A stretch of 64,000 nt of DNA from Deltaproteobacteria bacterium. GTDB taxonomy: Bacteria; Myxococcota_A; Polyangia; Polyangiales; JADJMO01. The DNA is taken from assembly GCA_025363655.1 (NCBI GenBank), contig JANYDK010000145.1:1-64000 (forward strand). The letters are read 5' to 3'. Shown piece after piece: positions 34,915 through 46,412 of the stretch. The notes under the pieces are model-generated. The model worked only from the letters and a program-made list of their open reading frames with translations, searched no databases and was not told where the DNA came from. The stretch's first letter is position 1. The number at the start of each line of letters is the position of its first letter. A program made the position numbers and the translations under genes.

Positions 34915-35718
34915 TCAGTCCTTCGGCAGGGCCGCCGTGAACTTGGCGGCGCAGCTGTCGCAGAGCGCGGTCTCGCCGTCGATGGTCTTCACCGTGCCGT
35001 GCCCGTCTTCCATGATGCACCCCTTCACCGGGCAATGATCGAGGCCGAGCGTGTGCCCGAGCTCGTGGAGCGACACCTTCCATAGTCGTTCGCGCACCAG
35101 CGGCTCGGCCGCGCCGCCGCCCTTCTCGAAGGCGCGCTTCATCCGATACGTCGAGATCACCGAGACGCGTCCGTCGATCGCACCGAGGCCGAGAATTCCC
35201 CAGTTTTTCGCGCCGTTCTTCTCGGTGACGATGTCGAGCTCGGCGACGCCCATGATCTTCCCGTGCTTGCCGTCGGCGTCGATGGGGAGAGCCTCGAGGA
35301 GGTCGAGCAGCTTCTCGGCGCGATAGCGTCCCTTCTCGCTCGACTCTGCGCTCTTCGGCATCGCGACCGCGGTCTCGACGACGACGTCGAGCGGCGCATG
35401 CGACGAGAGCGCGTCCGCGGTTTTGGTCATCGTCTCGGTGGTGGTGTCTCCGAGCGGCACGAGGTGGAGCACGAGCCGCGGGGCCTTCTTCGGCGGCAGA
35501 TCGATGCTCGACGTAGTCGACGCATTCGCCGCGGGATCCGTGGGGTCGACCGTTGCGGACGAGGTCTTCGCCGGCGGAGGATCGATCTTGGACGAGCCAG
35601 CAGCAGCCACACCCTTCGATTCACCTGCGCCGCGGCAGCCAGCGAGACACACGAGGCTCGCGACACAGGCGACCCCGGCGCGCGTCGCGACGCTGAAAAA
35701 TGCGCGAGACCAACGCAT
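34915..35718 (-). CDS. Archaemetzincin (M54) metallopeptidase lipoprotein
   Basis: A 267-residue protein with a lipoprotein signal (MRWSRAFFSVATRAGVACVA, lipobox LAGC, Cys28) and a low-complexity linker to about residue 75. The catalytic site is HELGHTLGLDHCPVKGCIM: His218/Glu219, His222 and His228 bind the catalytic zinc. Cys229, Cys234, Cys253 and Cys256 (CDSC) form the second, structural zinc site that defines family M54. The family is usually a short cytosolic protein, so an acylated signal in front of it is uncommon. It overlaps nothing and starts 20 nt from the stop of the J-domain/TPR gene on the same strand, so co-transcription is likely. Confidence 0.92.
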   Translation of the reverse strand: MRWSRAFFSVATRAGVACVASLVCLAGCRGAGESKGVAAAGSSKIDPPPAKTSSATVDPTDPAANASTTSSIDLPPKKAPRLVLHLVPLGDTTTETMTKTADALSSHAPLDVVVETAVAMPKSAESSEKGRYRAEKLLDLLEALPIDADGKHGKIMGVAELDIVTEKNGAKNWGILGLGAIDGRVSVISTYRMKRAFEKGGGAAEPLVRERLWKVSLHELGHTLGLDHCPVKGCIMEDGHGTVKTIDGETALCDSCAAKFTAALPKD

Positions 35719-35738
35719 CCGCCGAGCGTAGCACTGCC

Positions 35739-37406
35739 CTAGGACGCGGCCTTGCGTGCCCGCGCGAGGAGCTCCTTCACTTGCGTGTCGTGCGGAAGCA
35801 GGCGCGCCGCGTGCTCGAGCTCGCTGCGCGCACGAAGAAAGAGACCGGCATCGAGGTAGGCGTGTCCGGCCGTCGCGCGGTAGCGAGCGTTCTGCGGATC
35901 GGCCTGCACCGCTTGCTCGGCGAGACGCACCGCGCGCTTGAGGTCGGTGCCCGCCGAGCGCAACGCGTTCGACGCCCGTTCGGCGAGCTCGGCGCTGTCG
36001 GGCCTCGCGTCGAGCGCGCGGAGCCAGGAAATCGCGGCCATTCCCCAACTCTGCTGCGACTCGTGCTTGCGCGCTTCGGCGACGAGCGTGTCGGCCATCG
36101 CGGCGCGCGCCCGCCGTTGTACGTCGTTGGCGATCGCGTGCACGGTGGGATCGTCGGTGGCCTGCGCCGCCAACTTGTAGAGACGCTCGGCCTCAAAGAG
36201 ATCTTTCTTCTCGAAGGCCGCACGTCCACCCGCGACGAGCTTCTCGACCTCGGCCTGACGCGCAGCGATCGCGATCGGATCGAGCGAGCGTCGAACGACA
36301 CCGCTTCCCGTGCCGCTTCCCGCAGGCCTTGGCGGGAGCGGCGTCGTCGTCCGCGGCGGCACCGGGGTCGTGCCCGGAGGCAGCGGCGCGTGCATCGGCG
36401 CCGGCCCAGCGGTGGTCGCGCGCGGTGGCAGCGGCGTCGCGCCTGCGCGTGGCGGCGGCGCGGCACTTCCCGGCATCGGCGATGGCCTCCGCGGCGGCAG
36501 CGTCGAGGCCGCTCCTGGGAACGGCGTCGTCGACTGCGCAGGAAATCGGCGCGTCGATCCGCCGAGCTTACGTGCCAGCGCTTCCCGACGAAGGCGCTCT
36601 TGCTCGCTCGGATTCGCCGCGCCCATCGACGACGTCGAGACCGAGCTGGTCGGCTTCGCGGCAGGCTTCTCGGGCGTCTGCGCGCTCAGCTGCGGCGACG
36701 AAGCGATGCGTCGCACCGCGCCCGGATCGACCGGCTTTTCTTCGGCGACCAGGGCGATCGGCCCTTCGTCGTCGAGCATCTCCTCGTCGTTCTCCGGCGG
36801 GAGCGTCGTGTCGTACGTCGTTCGCTTGTTCGCCGTCGTCAGCGTGTCGTGCGCGTGGTTCAGGCGAATGAAGATCGCCTCCATCAAGTGACGGAACGAG
36901 CCGAGGTTCTTGCCGAAGTGACGATCGGTGTGAAACGTCGCGGCGAGCACGTAAAAAGCCGCTTTGATCGCCTTTCGATCGGCCCGCCGCGAGACGCCGA
37001 GGAGCGCGTAGTGATCGACCTCGTCGAGCACGCGGTGGGTGGCGAGAATTCTCCGCCGCGTCACCAGATCGAGATCGTTGGCCTCGCCGAGGAGGACCGG
37101 ATCGAGCGTCGCGTCGTCGACGAGATCGCTCGGATGCGGCCGCGTCGGCGCCGGCTCGGGCGTGGCCGGGCGGGTACCAGAGACATGCTGCGGCGTGTAC
37201 CCAGGGACGACGATGGCGCCGAGATCGGCGAGCTTGTGCGCGATTCGAACCGTTTCGTCGGCGGCGATGCCGGTGAGCGACGCGACGTCACCGAGCGAGG
37301 TGTGGCCGTCGAGGCGCGAGAGGACGAAGCCCTCCGCAGCCGTGAGAGGCAAACGCCGCACGTCGAAGCCGGCGACGGGCTTGGGGATGATCGTCGCGGT
37401 CACCAA
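35739..37406 (-). CDS. J-domain-like and TPR protein with HTD instead of HPD
   Basis: A 555-residue cytoplasmic protein. Residues 20-65 are a small helical domain of the kind found N-terminally in myxobacterial regulators (AAEGFVLSRLDGHTSLGDVASLTG). Residues 131-199 form a J-domain: DHYALLGVSRRADRKAIKAAFYVLAATFHTDRHFGKNLGSF and LNHAHDTLTTANKRTTYD. The HPD loop that drives DnaK ATPase reads HTD (159-161). A long Pro/Thr/Ala-rich linker (about 225-370) follows, then TPR-like helices (about 375-550: ERLYKLAAQATDDPT, AVQADPQNARYRATAGHAYLDAG). It may be a scaffold rather than a true DnaK co-chaperone. The archaemetzincin gene follows downstream. Confidence 0.85.
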   Translation of the reverse strand: MVTATIIPKPVAGFDVRRLPLTAAEGFVLSRLDGHTSLGDVASLTGIAADETVRIAHKLADLGAIVVPGYTPQHVSGTRPATPEPAPTRPHPSDLVDDATLDPVLLGEANDLDLVTRRRILATHRVLDEVDHYALLGVSRRADRKAIKAAFYVLAATFHTDRHFGKNLGSFRHLMEAIFIRLNHAHDTLTTANKRTTYDTTLPPENDEEMLDDEGPIALVAEEKPVDPGAVRRIASSPQLSAQTPEKPAAKPTSSVSTSSMGAANPSEQERLRREALARKLGGSTRRFPAQSTTPFPGAASTLPPRRPSPMPGSAAPPPRAGATPLPPRATTAGPAPMHAPLPPGTTPVPPRTTTPLPPRPAGSGTGSGVVRRSLDPIAIAARQAEVEKLVAGGRAAFEKKDLFEAERLYKLAAQATDDPTVHAIANDVQRRARAAMADTLVAEARKHESQQSWGMAAISWLRALDARPDSAELAERASNALRSAGTDLKRAVRLAEQAVQADPQNARYRATAGHAYLDAGLFLRARSELEHAARLLPHDTQVKELLARARKAAS

Positions 37407-37461
37407 CGGACGAGTCTAGAACAGGCTTTGCCGCGAGGCGACCGCGGGCGCGCGTCGGGTC

Positions 37462-38079
37462 TCAGCCGCCCGTCGCCGAGACCCACGACGGACGCGCTTT
37501 GATCGCCGCGAGCCACGCCGAAACCGCGACAAATGGCGTCAAATCGACGCCGAGCATGGCGAGCGGCGAGAGGATCGGCGCGACCGAGATGTCGGCGAGG
37601 GTGAGCGTGTCGCCGCCGAGGTGGCTGGACTTGGCGAGCCGTCCCTCGAGCACCTTGAGCGCGCGATCGAGATCGGCGCGCGCAGTCTCGACCACCTGCG
37701 GAAGACGCTTCTCGGGAGGCAGCCGCATCGTGTGCGCGAAGATCTGCTGCACCGCCGGACCGAGGTGTGCACACCCGAAGAACATCCACTTCGTCACCTC
37801 GGCGCGCGCGCGCGCGTCGGCGCCACCGTCGAGCTTTCGCTCCGGCTTCTGCGCCGCGAGGTAACCAAGAATGGCGTTCGACTCGAAGAGCGAGAAATCG
37901 CCGTCGACGAGACAGGGCACGCGCCCCGCCGGGTTGATCGCGAGGTACTCGGGCGCCTTCTGCGCTCCGGCCATGAGGTCGACCACCTCGAGCTCGTAGG
38001 CGATGTCGAGCTCTTCGAGCGCAAAGCGCGCTCGCTGCGTGTTCGGCGACATCGGAAATCCATGGAGCTTCATCGTCAT
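37462..38079 (-). CDS. Glutathione S-transferase family protein
   Basis: A 205-residue canonical-length GST. The thioredoxin-like domain begins MKLHGFPMSPNTQRARFALEELDIAYELE and includes NPAGRVPCLVDGDFSLFESNAILGYLA, with the cis-Pro and the ES pair that grips the gamma-glutamyl group. The helical domain carries LGGDTLTLADISVAPIL (S/T-x-x-D capping box). It resembles phi/theta-type bacterial GSTs. MTMKLHG at 38079 is used; ATG 38073 is nearly equivalent. It is divergent from the GtrA gene. Confidence 0.93.
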   Translation of the reverse strand: MTMKLHGFPMSPNTQRARFALEELDIAYELEVVDLMAGAQKAPEYLAINPAGRVPCLVDGDFSLFESNAILGYLAAQKPERKLDGGADARARAEVTKWMFFGCAHLGPAVQQIFAHTMRLPPEKRLPQVVETARADLDRALKVLEGRLAKSSHLGGDTLTLADISVAPILSPLAMLGVDLTPFVAVSAWLAAIKARPSWVSATGG

Positions 38080-38190
38080 GTCGCGGGCTCTAGCAGGTTC
38101 ATCGGCGCGCTCGAACGACCGCAAGGTGTGACAGCGCATTCCATCGTGCGCGGCTCTCTCCGTTCGACCCCGCAACGCTGTCGTCCAACT

Positions 38191-38208
38191 TACGCACTCG
38201 AGTGCATA
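38191..38208. promoter_or_regulatory. 12-bp palindrome between divergent GST and gtrA-family genes
   Basis: GCACTCGAGTGC (38194-38205) is a perfect palindrome. The flanking TA/TA extends it to an imperfect 18-bp dyad. It lies 74 bp from the GtrA-family start and 115 bp from the GST start. It is a plausible operator for a dimeric regulator; no matching regulator is identified. Confidence 0.35.
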
Positions 38209-38235
38209 CGGAGCTTCACGGCCCGCGTGAAACCC

Positions 38236-38250
38236 ACTGGAAATACCAGT
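38236..38250 (+). promoter_or_regulatory. Inverted repeat just upstream of GtrA-family gene
   Basis: ACTGG (38236-38240) and CCAGT (38246-38250) flank AAATA, 29 nt before the ATG at 38279. It may be part of a promoter or operator. The half-sites are short, so chance cannot be excluded. Confidence 0.25.
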
Positions 38251-38278
38251 CGGCCTGGCCCTTGCTCTACTCGGAAGC

Positions 38279-38695
38279 ATGACCGCCACCGAACTTCGCA
38301 CCCTTGCCCGCTCGGCGCTCGCCGGCGGAGCAGCCACCCTCGCCGACCTCGCCGTGCTCTTCCTCGGCGTCTCGGCCTTCGGTCTCTCGGCACGCCTCGC
38401 CAGCCTTCCTGCGCTGGTCGCGGGCGGCGTCGTCAACTTCTACGGCAACCGTCACTTCGCGTTTCGCGCGCAGGGCGGCTCGCTCTCCAGGCAGGCGAGC
38501 CTCTACGCGCTCACCGAGATCATCGCGCTGGTGCTCAACGGCCTCCTCTTCGATCTCGCCGTGCGGTCGCTGCACCCGAGCACCGCGATCGCGATGGCGG
38601 TGCGTCTCGTCACCACCAACTTGGTGTTCGTCGGCTTCAGCTACCCCATTTGGCGGAAGGTCTTCCGCGTCGAGCCGCGGCCCAGCCACGCCTGA
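38279..38695 (+). CDS. GtrA-family membrane protein
   Basis: A 138-residue protein with four predicted membrane helices, the size and spacing of GtrA-like proteins. These flip or support polyprenyl-phosphate sugars for O-antigen or teichoic-acid glycosylation. Family marks are LAVLFLGVSAFGLSARLASLPALVAGGVVNFYGNRHFAF (the 'NF..nr.wvF' signature between helices 2 and 3) and TNLVFVGFSYPIWRKVFRV. No glycosyltransferase gene is adjacent, so it stands alone. A strong stem-loop follows 50 nt after the stop. Confidence 0.88.
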   Translation: MTATELRTLARSALAGGAATLADLAVLFLGVSAFGLSARLASLPALVAGGVVNFYGNRHFAFRAQGGSLSRQASLYALTEIIALVLNGLLFDLAVRSLHPSTAIAMAVRLVTTNLVFVGFSYPIWRKVFRVEPRPSHA

Positions 38696-38745
38696 CTCCG
38701 CCCGCGTCTGCCCCGTTGGCGCTGATGCAGGCGACAAAAACGAAC

Positions 38746-38773
38746 GAGGCGCCTTGGTCGCCCAAGTCGCCTC
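38746..38773 (+). terminator. Stem-loop downstream of the GtrA-family gene
   Basis: GAGGCG-C-CTTGG (38746-38757) pairs with CCAAG-T-CGCCTC (38762-38773), giving 11 base pairs with one C/T mismatch and a TCGC tetraloop, 50 nt after the stop at 38695. No T-run follows. It is likely a transcript-end hairpin. Confidence 0.5.
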
Positions 38774-38848
38774 GCCGGATCTCAGCTGTTCCGTACCGGG
38801 GGTGCTGCCCCGACCCGTGCGCCCGGAGGCCACGGATTTTTCGGATTT

Positions 38849-38880
38849 CCTCGTCGTGCCGCTAGCTGCACGGGACGAGG
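38849..38880. other. Bulged hairpin in the noncoding region
   Basis: CCTCGTC-GTGC (38849-38859) pairs with GCAC-GG-GACGAGG (38868-38880): two helices of 7 and 4 bp with a 2-nt bulge and an 8-nt loop. It is the second stem-loop behind the GtrA-family gene. Function unknown. Confidence 0.35.
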
Positions 38881-40839
38881 CATCTCGACGTTCGAGTGTC
38901 GGTACTTCCCGAGAGTCTCCCGCGCAGGTTCGCGCCTGGTCAGGAGGGGGAAGGAGCAGGGCTGTTCGCCACCGCTGGCTTCAGCCGATTTCATCTCCGA
39001 TGCGTCGAATACGAAGCACCGCTTTCGCGGCACCGATAGAGGGTATTCGCGCCGACCCGCCTCGCCCGGCGATGCGCCGAGCTGGTCGAGCCTTTCCCGG
39101 AGGAAACCGACCTCTGACGTCCCCTGTCGCGTCGCCGGCACGCCCTCTCTCGGTTCTTCCACCGCGAGGCCGCTGCGCCCGCGCGCTCCAGGCTCGGCCT
39201 ACCGTTTTCACGGGAGACCGTTCCAAGGGCACGCGCGCGTTCACCGTCGACACCAGACTCGATCACCGCCACCCGGTTAGGGGCCTTCGATGATCATGTC
39301 GGGACGCCTTCCGTCGTGTCTGCGTTCGAGAGCCGTTCGGGGTTCAATCCTAGGGCGTCTCTCGCATCCGTTCGCCTCGGCCCCGCCTCCGCCCCGCGTC
39401 AGCGAGGAGAATGGAAGCGTCACCGTGCTAGGCCGAGCCTGCTCTCGTCGATCGGCATGGCTTGCGGGCCGTGCTTCAACGTCGAGGTCAGGTCATCGCG
39501 CCAGAGATGCGTGCGACCGACGTCTGCTACCGAACACTACCGTGACGTGTACCCGTCGTTCTTCGTACTTCCCGTGGCGGGTCGCCCGAACGAAGTCGCC
39601 CTCGTTCGTGCGCGCGCTCCGCATGTCTCTCGACGTGCGGTGGTGACGGGAGCGTGGCGCGCTTCACGGCGCCCCACGCGCTTCGGAGCTCTCACGTTCG
39701 CCTTTCGCGGTGGCTTGTTTCGGCCGCCCGCGAGGTCGATCGTGGATCTCTTCTGATGCTCTCGTCATCGAACCCTTCGCGAACCGGCGCGTGACCACGG
39801 GCGTGGCTGCTTCCGAGACGGGATGAATTCGACCAAGTGAAGATGGCGACTCGCCCTCCGTGACGAGGACGAACCACCTTCACCAGAGCACCTTCCGTGC
39901 GGCTCGACTTCGCTCCGGCTGACGTCGCGCGGTTACCCGTGCGACTTGGCGAGAGGAGAGGTCGAGACGAACGTCTGCAGTGGCGAAGATCGTGGGCACT
40001 GCCTGACCGAAGGTTCGGTTCCTCGTGCTGCCCCAGCCGCCCGCTTGCGCGAACGTTGACTGCGCCTGGTCGGTCACCCGACCAAGCCCGCGCCGATGTT
40101 TCGACGACGCGGGGTGTTGCATGCAGGCTCGCTTTCGCGAACCGATGCAACGACGAGCCGTACGCAGGGGAGCTTCGACGACGCCTTACGACGCCTTCGA
40201 AGACCGAACGTACGGGCCGAGCTGGAGGAGGCGAGGGTGGTCGTCCCGAAGGAACGACAGAGCCCCGCTCTTCCGATGCTCGAGCACCTCGTGGTCACCG
40301 AGACAGCTCACGCCGTGCGGGAAAACGCGCGACGCGATACGTATCTCGGCCCGCCGACGCTCGTCTTTCGACGCTCGCCGGCCCCGCGGAGCCCGCTGCC
40401 GGTGAGGGCGACGGGACGCGAGAGAGATTCACGCCGCCTTCCACCCCGCGAAGGGTGAAGAGGCTGAGGGCGAATCGAGGTGCTTTTCATCATCCCGGCA
40501 GCGAATGCGCGCTTTCGCGTGCGTTCACCTCGCGACGTTGCGCCTCTTGCGAGAGCGACGTGCGAACGGCTCCTCTCGTCCGCCTGAGCGGGGAGGGCCG
40601 ACCCGATCCGCACCACTCTTTCGAGCAGCGGGGATCGCGACGCCTTTTTCACCACCTGCACGCGCCCACGCACCGATCGGTGTGAGGACTGCCGAGCCTC
40701 CTGACGAGGCTCGTTGGCAGGCAGCTCGGTGGGACGAGTGGATGGGAAGGCGAACCTTCTTTTCCGTTCCTCGAACCGACCGCAGCGCCGTGGACGACTT
40801 CTACGACCGTGACCTTCGCGGCTTGGATGTTCCGCGAGT

Positions 40840-41110
40840 TCGAGGAAGACTTTGCTCCTCGTTCTCGACTTTGGCAACGGCAAATCACGGAGATTTCACG
40901 AATATTTTCTCCACAGCTTGTACACCGAAATGCGTTGGTTTCTCACGTTCCACGCACGTTTTTCCCACATGGCGTGCACACCTTGTCCAGACGCGACCTG
41001 GTCCGAAATGAGAAGAATCGGTCGAAGAGTCGCCACTTATATGGAATTTATGCATCGTTGTATGCGCTGAAGAACTAGCATTGATATTGGGAATGAACAT
41101 TGTTTGAATG
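40840..41110. other. Low-GC segment upstream of tex
   Basis: About 270 bp with visibly lower GC (near 45-50% by eye against about 68% around it), containing AATATTTTCT, CACTTATATGGAATTTATGCATCG and GCATTGATATTGGGAATGAACATTG. Three overlapping short open frames (40809-41078 +, 40852-41070 +, 40885-41151 -) have no family resemblance. It could be a promoter-rich spacer, an RNA gene or imported DNA. Confidence 0.5.
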
Positions 41111-41298
41111 GAGATGGCGTGCGCTCGCGAGACGCTTTTCGCGCCGGGCATTCGGGTGCGGGCTCTGTGGTCGCAACGCGCGCGAGTCGTCGCCGAAAGC
41201 GTCGAGGTGGCGCGCCGAGGCCAAGCACGTGAGCTCGCGGGGCGTCGTCTCGTGCGATGAACGTCGTTGGTCGATCGACGCTCGCCGGCCGAAACGTA

Positions 41299-41312
41299 AC
41301 TCTAATCAGAGT
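41299..41312 (+). promoter_or_regulatory. Short inverted repeat upstream of tex
   Basis: ACTCT-AATC-AGAGT at 41299-41312 lies 87 bp before the tex ATG, in a stretch of lower GC. It could be an operator or leader hairpin. The half-sites are only 5 bp. Confidence 0.25.
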
Positions 41313-41399
41313 CACTAACCCGTCAGGCCGTTCGCTACCCCGATTGCATACGGGAAAAAGGCTGTACAACCGCGCAGGGGTGACGTAGCCGATCGGTCG

Positions 41400-43694
<2,295 letters not shown>

Positions 43695-43706
43695 CGTCGC
43701 GCACGT

Positions 43707-43730
43707 CTTTCGCGTCGGCAATTGCGAAAG
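43707..43730 (+). terminator. Stem-loop between tex and acyl-CoA dehydrogenase genes
   Basis: CTTTCGC (43707-43713) and GCGAAAG (43724-43730) form a 7-bp stem with a 10-nt loop, 13 nt after the tex stop and 26 nt before the next start. There is no T-run. It could partly terminate tex transcripts. Confidence 0.4.
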
Positions 43731-43756
43731 CGATCGCGGGCTGAGACTATCCGCGG

Positions 43757-44950
<1,194 letters not shown>

Positions 44951-44951
44951 A

Positions 44952-46196
44952 TCACGAAGGCGCGAGGGCGCGGGCGACGAGCGACGGCCATTCGACCGAT
45001 GCTGGCAGTCGTCCTTCGGCGTGATCGGGGCGACCTCCACCGCGACCTCCGCCGAGCGCTGCCGCGCGTTTGATGAAGGCGCCGCAATCGAAGGTGCTCT
45101 TCGCGCCACGATCGGCGGCGATGGCCATACCGCCGTCCACGTCGGCAGCGAGGAGCGCGACTCGAGATTCGTCGGTGCTCACGATGCGTGCGCCGACGGT
45201 GCGGAGAAGCTCGAGACCACCCTCGGGAAAGCTGGCGACGACGTGCGCGAGGCCGGCTGCCGAGGCGGCGGCGATCAGTTCTTTGGCGAGCAGCTCGCCG
45301 TGACGAATGCGGCTGATTCCAAGGGCGCTTCGCGTCGACTCGAGATCGCGCCGCAATCGATCGAGCGCGTTGCCGACGTCGGCCGGTCCGCAGGTGAGCG
45401 TGCGGGCGAGGCCACGCAGCGTCTCGTCGTGGCTCCACAGCTCGCGACGCGCGCGCGAGCCCGAGGAGAAGACGACGCGCGTCCCACCCTTGTGTCGTTC
45501 GACCCCGCTGACGCGAACGAGGCCGATTTGTGCGCTCCGCGTGCAGTGGGTGCCGCCGCAAGGGGAGACGTCGAAGTCGCCGATGGCGACCACGCGCACC
45601 TGCGTCTCGACCTTCGGTGCACGGCGCAGGGGGAGGGCGGCGAGCTCGACGGGATCGGGGAAGTACGCACGCACCACCACGTCGTCGTCGACCAGCTGGT
45701 TGGCGAGCGTTTCGGCGTCGGCGATCGTGCGCTCGTCGATGGTCCGGCCAGCGGCGTCGTCGGCGCGCACCACGTCGATGGTGCAAGTCGTTTCACCGAG
45801 TCGCGACGACACCGTCTCGGCACCGGCGCACTCGAGGAGCGCGCGCGAGAGCAGGTGCTGCCCGGTGTGCAGCGCCATGTTCGTTCGTCGCCGAGAGCGA
45901 TCGATGGCGCCGATCACCCGTGCACCGATCGCGAGCGAGGTCTCGCGCCCACCGCCGTCGGGGAGCACGTGATGCACGCATCCGTCGTCGTCCACCTGCA
46001 CGTCGACGAGCCCGATCTCCGCGAGGGTGCCAGCGTCGGCCATTTGACCGCCGGCCTCCGGATAGAAGGCCGAGCGATCGAGGACGATGGAGGGCCGACC
46101 GCCATTTCCAGCGTGCGCGACGACGGCGGCCTCGAAACGGAGCAGGAACGGGTCGTCGTAATAGAGGCGCTGCGTCGGTTGCATCGGAGCCGGCAT
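44952..46196 (-). CDS. Alanyl-tRNA editing protein (AlaX, long form with DHHA1)
   Basis: A 414-residue trans-editing hydrolase that removes Ser or Gly from mischarged tRNA-Ala. An N-terminal AlaRS-type second-additional-domain beta segment (VLDRSAFYPEAGGQMADAGTL) is followed by the editing site with zinc ligands HTGQH (His110, His114) and CGGTHC (Cys213, His217). The C-terminal part (about 250-405) is a DHHA1-like domain with a Gly-rich loop (KRAAALGGGRGGGRPDHAEG). The length fits AlaX class II (AlaX-L). No aminoacylation domain is present, so it is not AlaRS itself. Confidence 0.92.
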   Translation of the reverse strand: MPAPMQPTQRLYYDDPFLLRFEAAVVAHAGNGGRPSIVLDRSAFYPEAGGQMADAGTLAEIGLVDVQVDDDGCVHHVLPDGGGRETSLAIGARVIGAIDRSRRRTNMALHTGQHLLSRALLECAGAETVSSRLGETTCTIDVVRADDAAGRTIDERTIADAETLANQLVDDDVVVRAYFPDPVELAALPLRRAPKVETQVRVVAIGDFDVSPCGGTHCTRSAQIGLVRVSGVERHKGGTRVVFSSGSRARRELWSHDETLRGLARTLTCGPADVGNALDRLRRDLESTRSALGISRIRHGELLAKELIAAASAAGLAHVVASFPEGGLELLRTVGARIVSTDESRVALLAADVDGGMAIAADRGAKSTFDCGAFIKRAAALGGGRGGGRPDHAEGRLPASVEWPSLVARALAPS

Positions 46197-46282
46197 GGTG
46201 GGTGCGATCTAGCCCACGCACCTCCGTCGGGGGAAGAAGGCCACCCTGGAGCTGCAGAAGAGGTATCGGAACGGGAGCGTAA

Positions 46283-46370
46283 AGAAATTGAACTCCAGCT
46301 CTTGACGGGCCAATTTTCCGTGGTACTTCCATGGTGTTCAGAAATTGAACTGCTCTGCCGCAAGTTCAAT
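46283..46370 (+). promoter_or_regulatory. Repeated ATTGAACT element upstream of lipoprotein gene
   Basis: AGAAATTGAACT occurs at 46283-46294 and again, identical over 12 bp, at 46340-46351. A third, inverted copy AGTTCAAT lies at 46363-46370. Copies two and three form a dyad (8-bp arms, 11-nt spacer). The region is AT-richer than its surroundings and contains TTGACG at 46302-46307. It ends 42 nt before the ATG at 46413. This looks like a multi-site operator or promoter; the regulator is unknown. Confidence 0.5.
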
Positions 46371-46412
46371 CCCGTCCGCTGGCACTGGAACCATGTTTGA
46401 GGAGCCCTCCCG

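Larger units (their letters stand above)
38696..41399. other. 2.7-kb stretch without a convincing gene
   Basis: Open frames here are short to medium (the longest is 262 codons, 39897-40685). They overlap in several frames and on both strands, have Arg/Ser/Pro-rich random-looking translations, and show no domain, signal peptide or ribosome site. The composition is also less regular than in neighbouring genes, with many CGTTCG/TTCGCG words. No rRNA, tRNA, insertion-sequence end, long direct repeat or CRISPR-like array was recognised. Structures seen are the stem-loop at 38746-38773, a bulged hairpin at 38849-38880 and a low-GC tail at about 40840-41110. It may be decayed DNA, a long structured RNA or an extended regulatory spacer; the sequence alone does not decide. 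Confidence 0.6.

Noticed and set aside
39301-39360. Possible tRNA: 7-bp acceptor-like pairing GGGACGC/GCGTCTC with GGTTCAATCC between
   Set aside because: The T stem has two mismatches of five and the span is only 60 nt with no D or anticodon arm, so it is likely chance.
39316-39756. 146-codon open frame on the plus strand in the gene desert
   Set aside because: No motif or signal, and composition typical of chance frames in high-GC DNA.
39897-40685. 262-codon open frame on the plus strand in the gene desert
   Set aside because: Arg/Ser/Pro-rich random-like translation, no ribosome site, no domain, and overlapping frames of similar quality on both strands.
40907-40969. DnaA-box-like words TTCTCCACA and TTTCCCACA in the low-GC segment (origin candidate)
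   Set aside because: Both deviate from TTWTNCACA, only two occur, and no dnaA, dnaN or other origin-linked gene is near.
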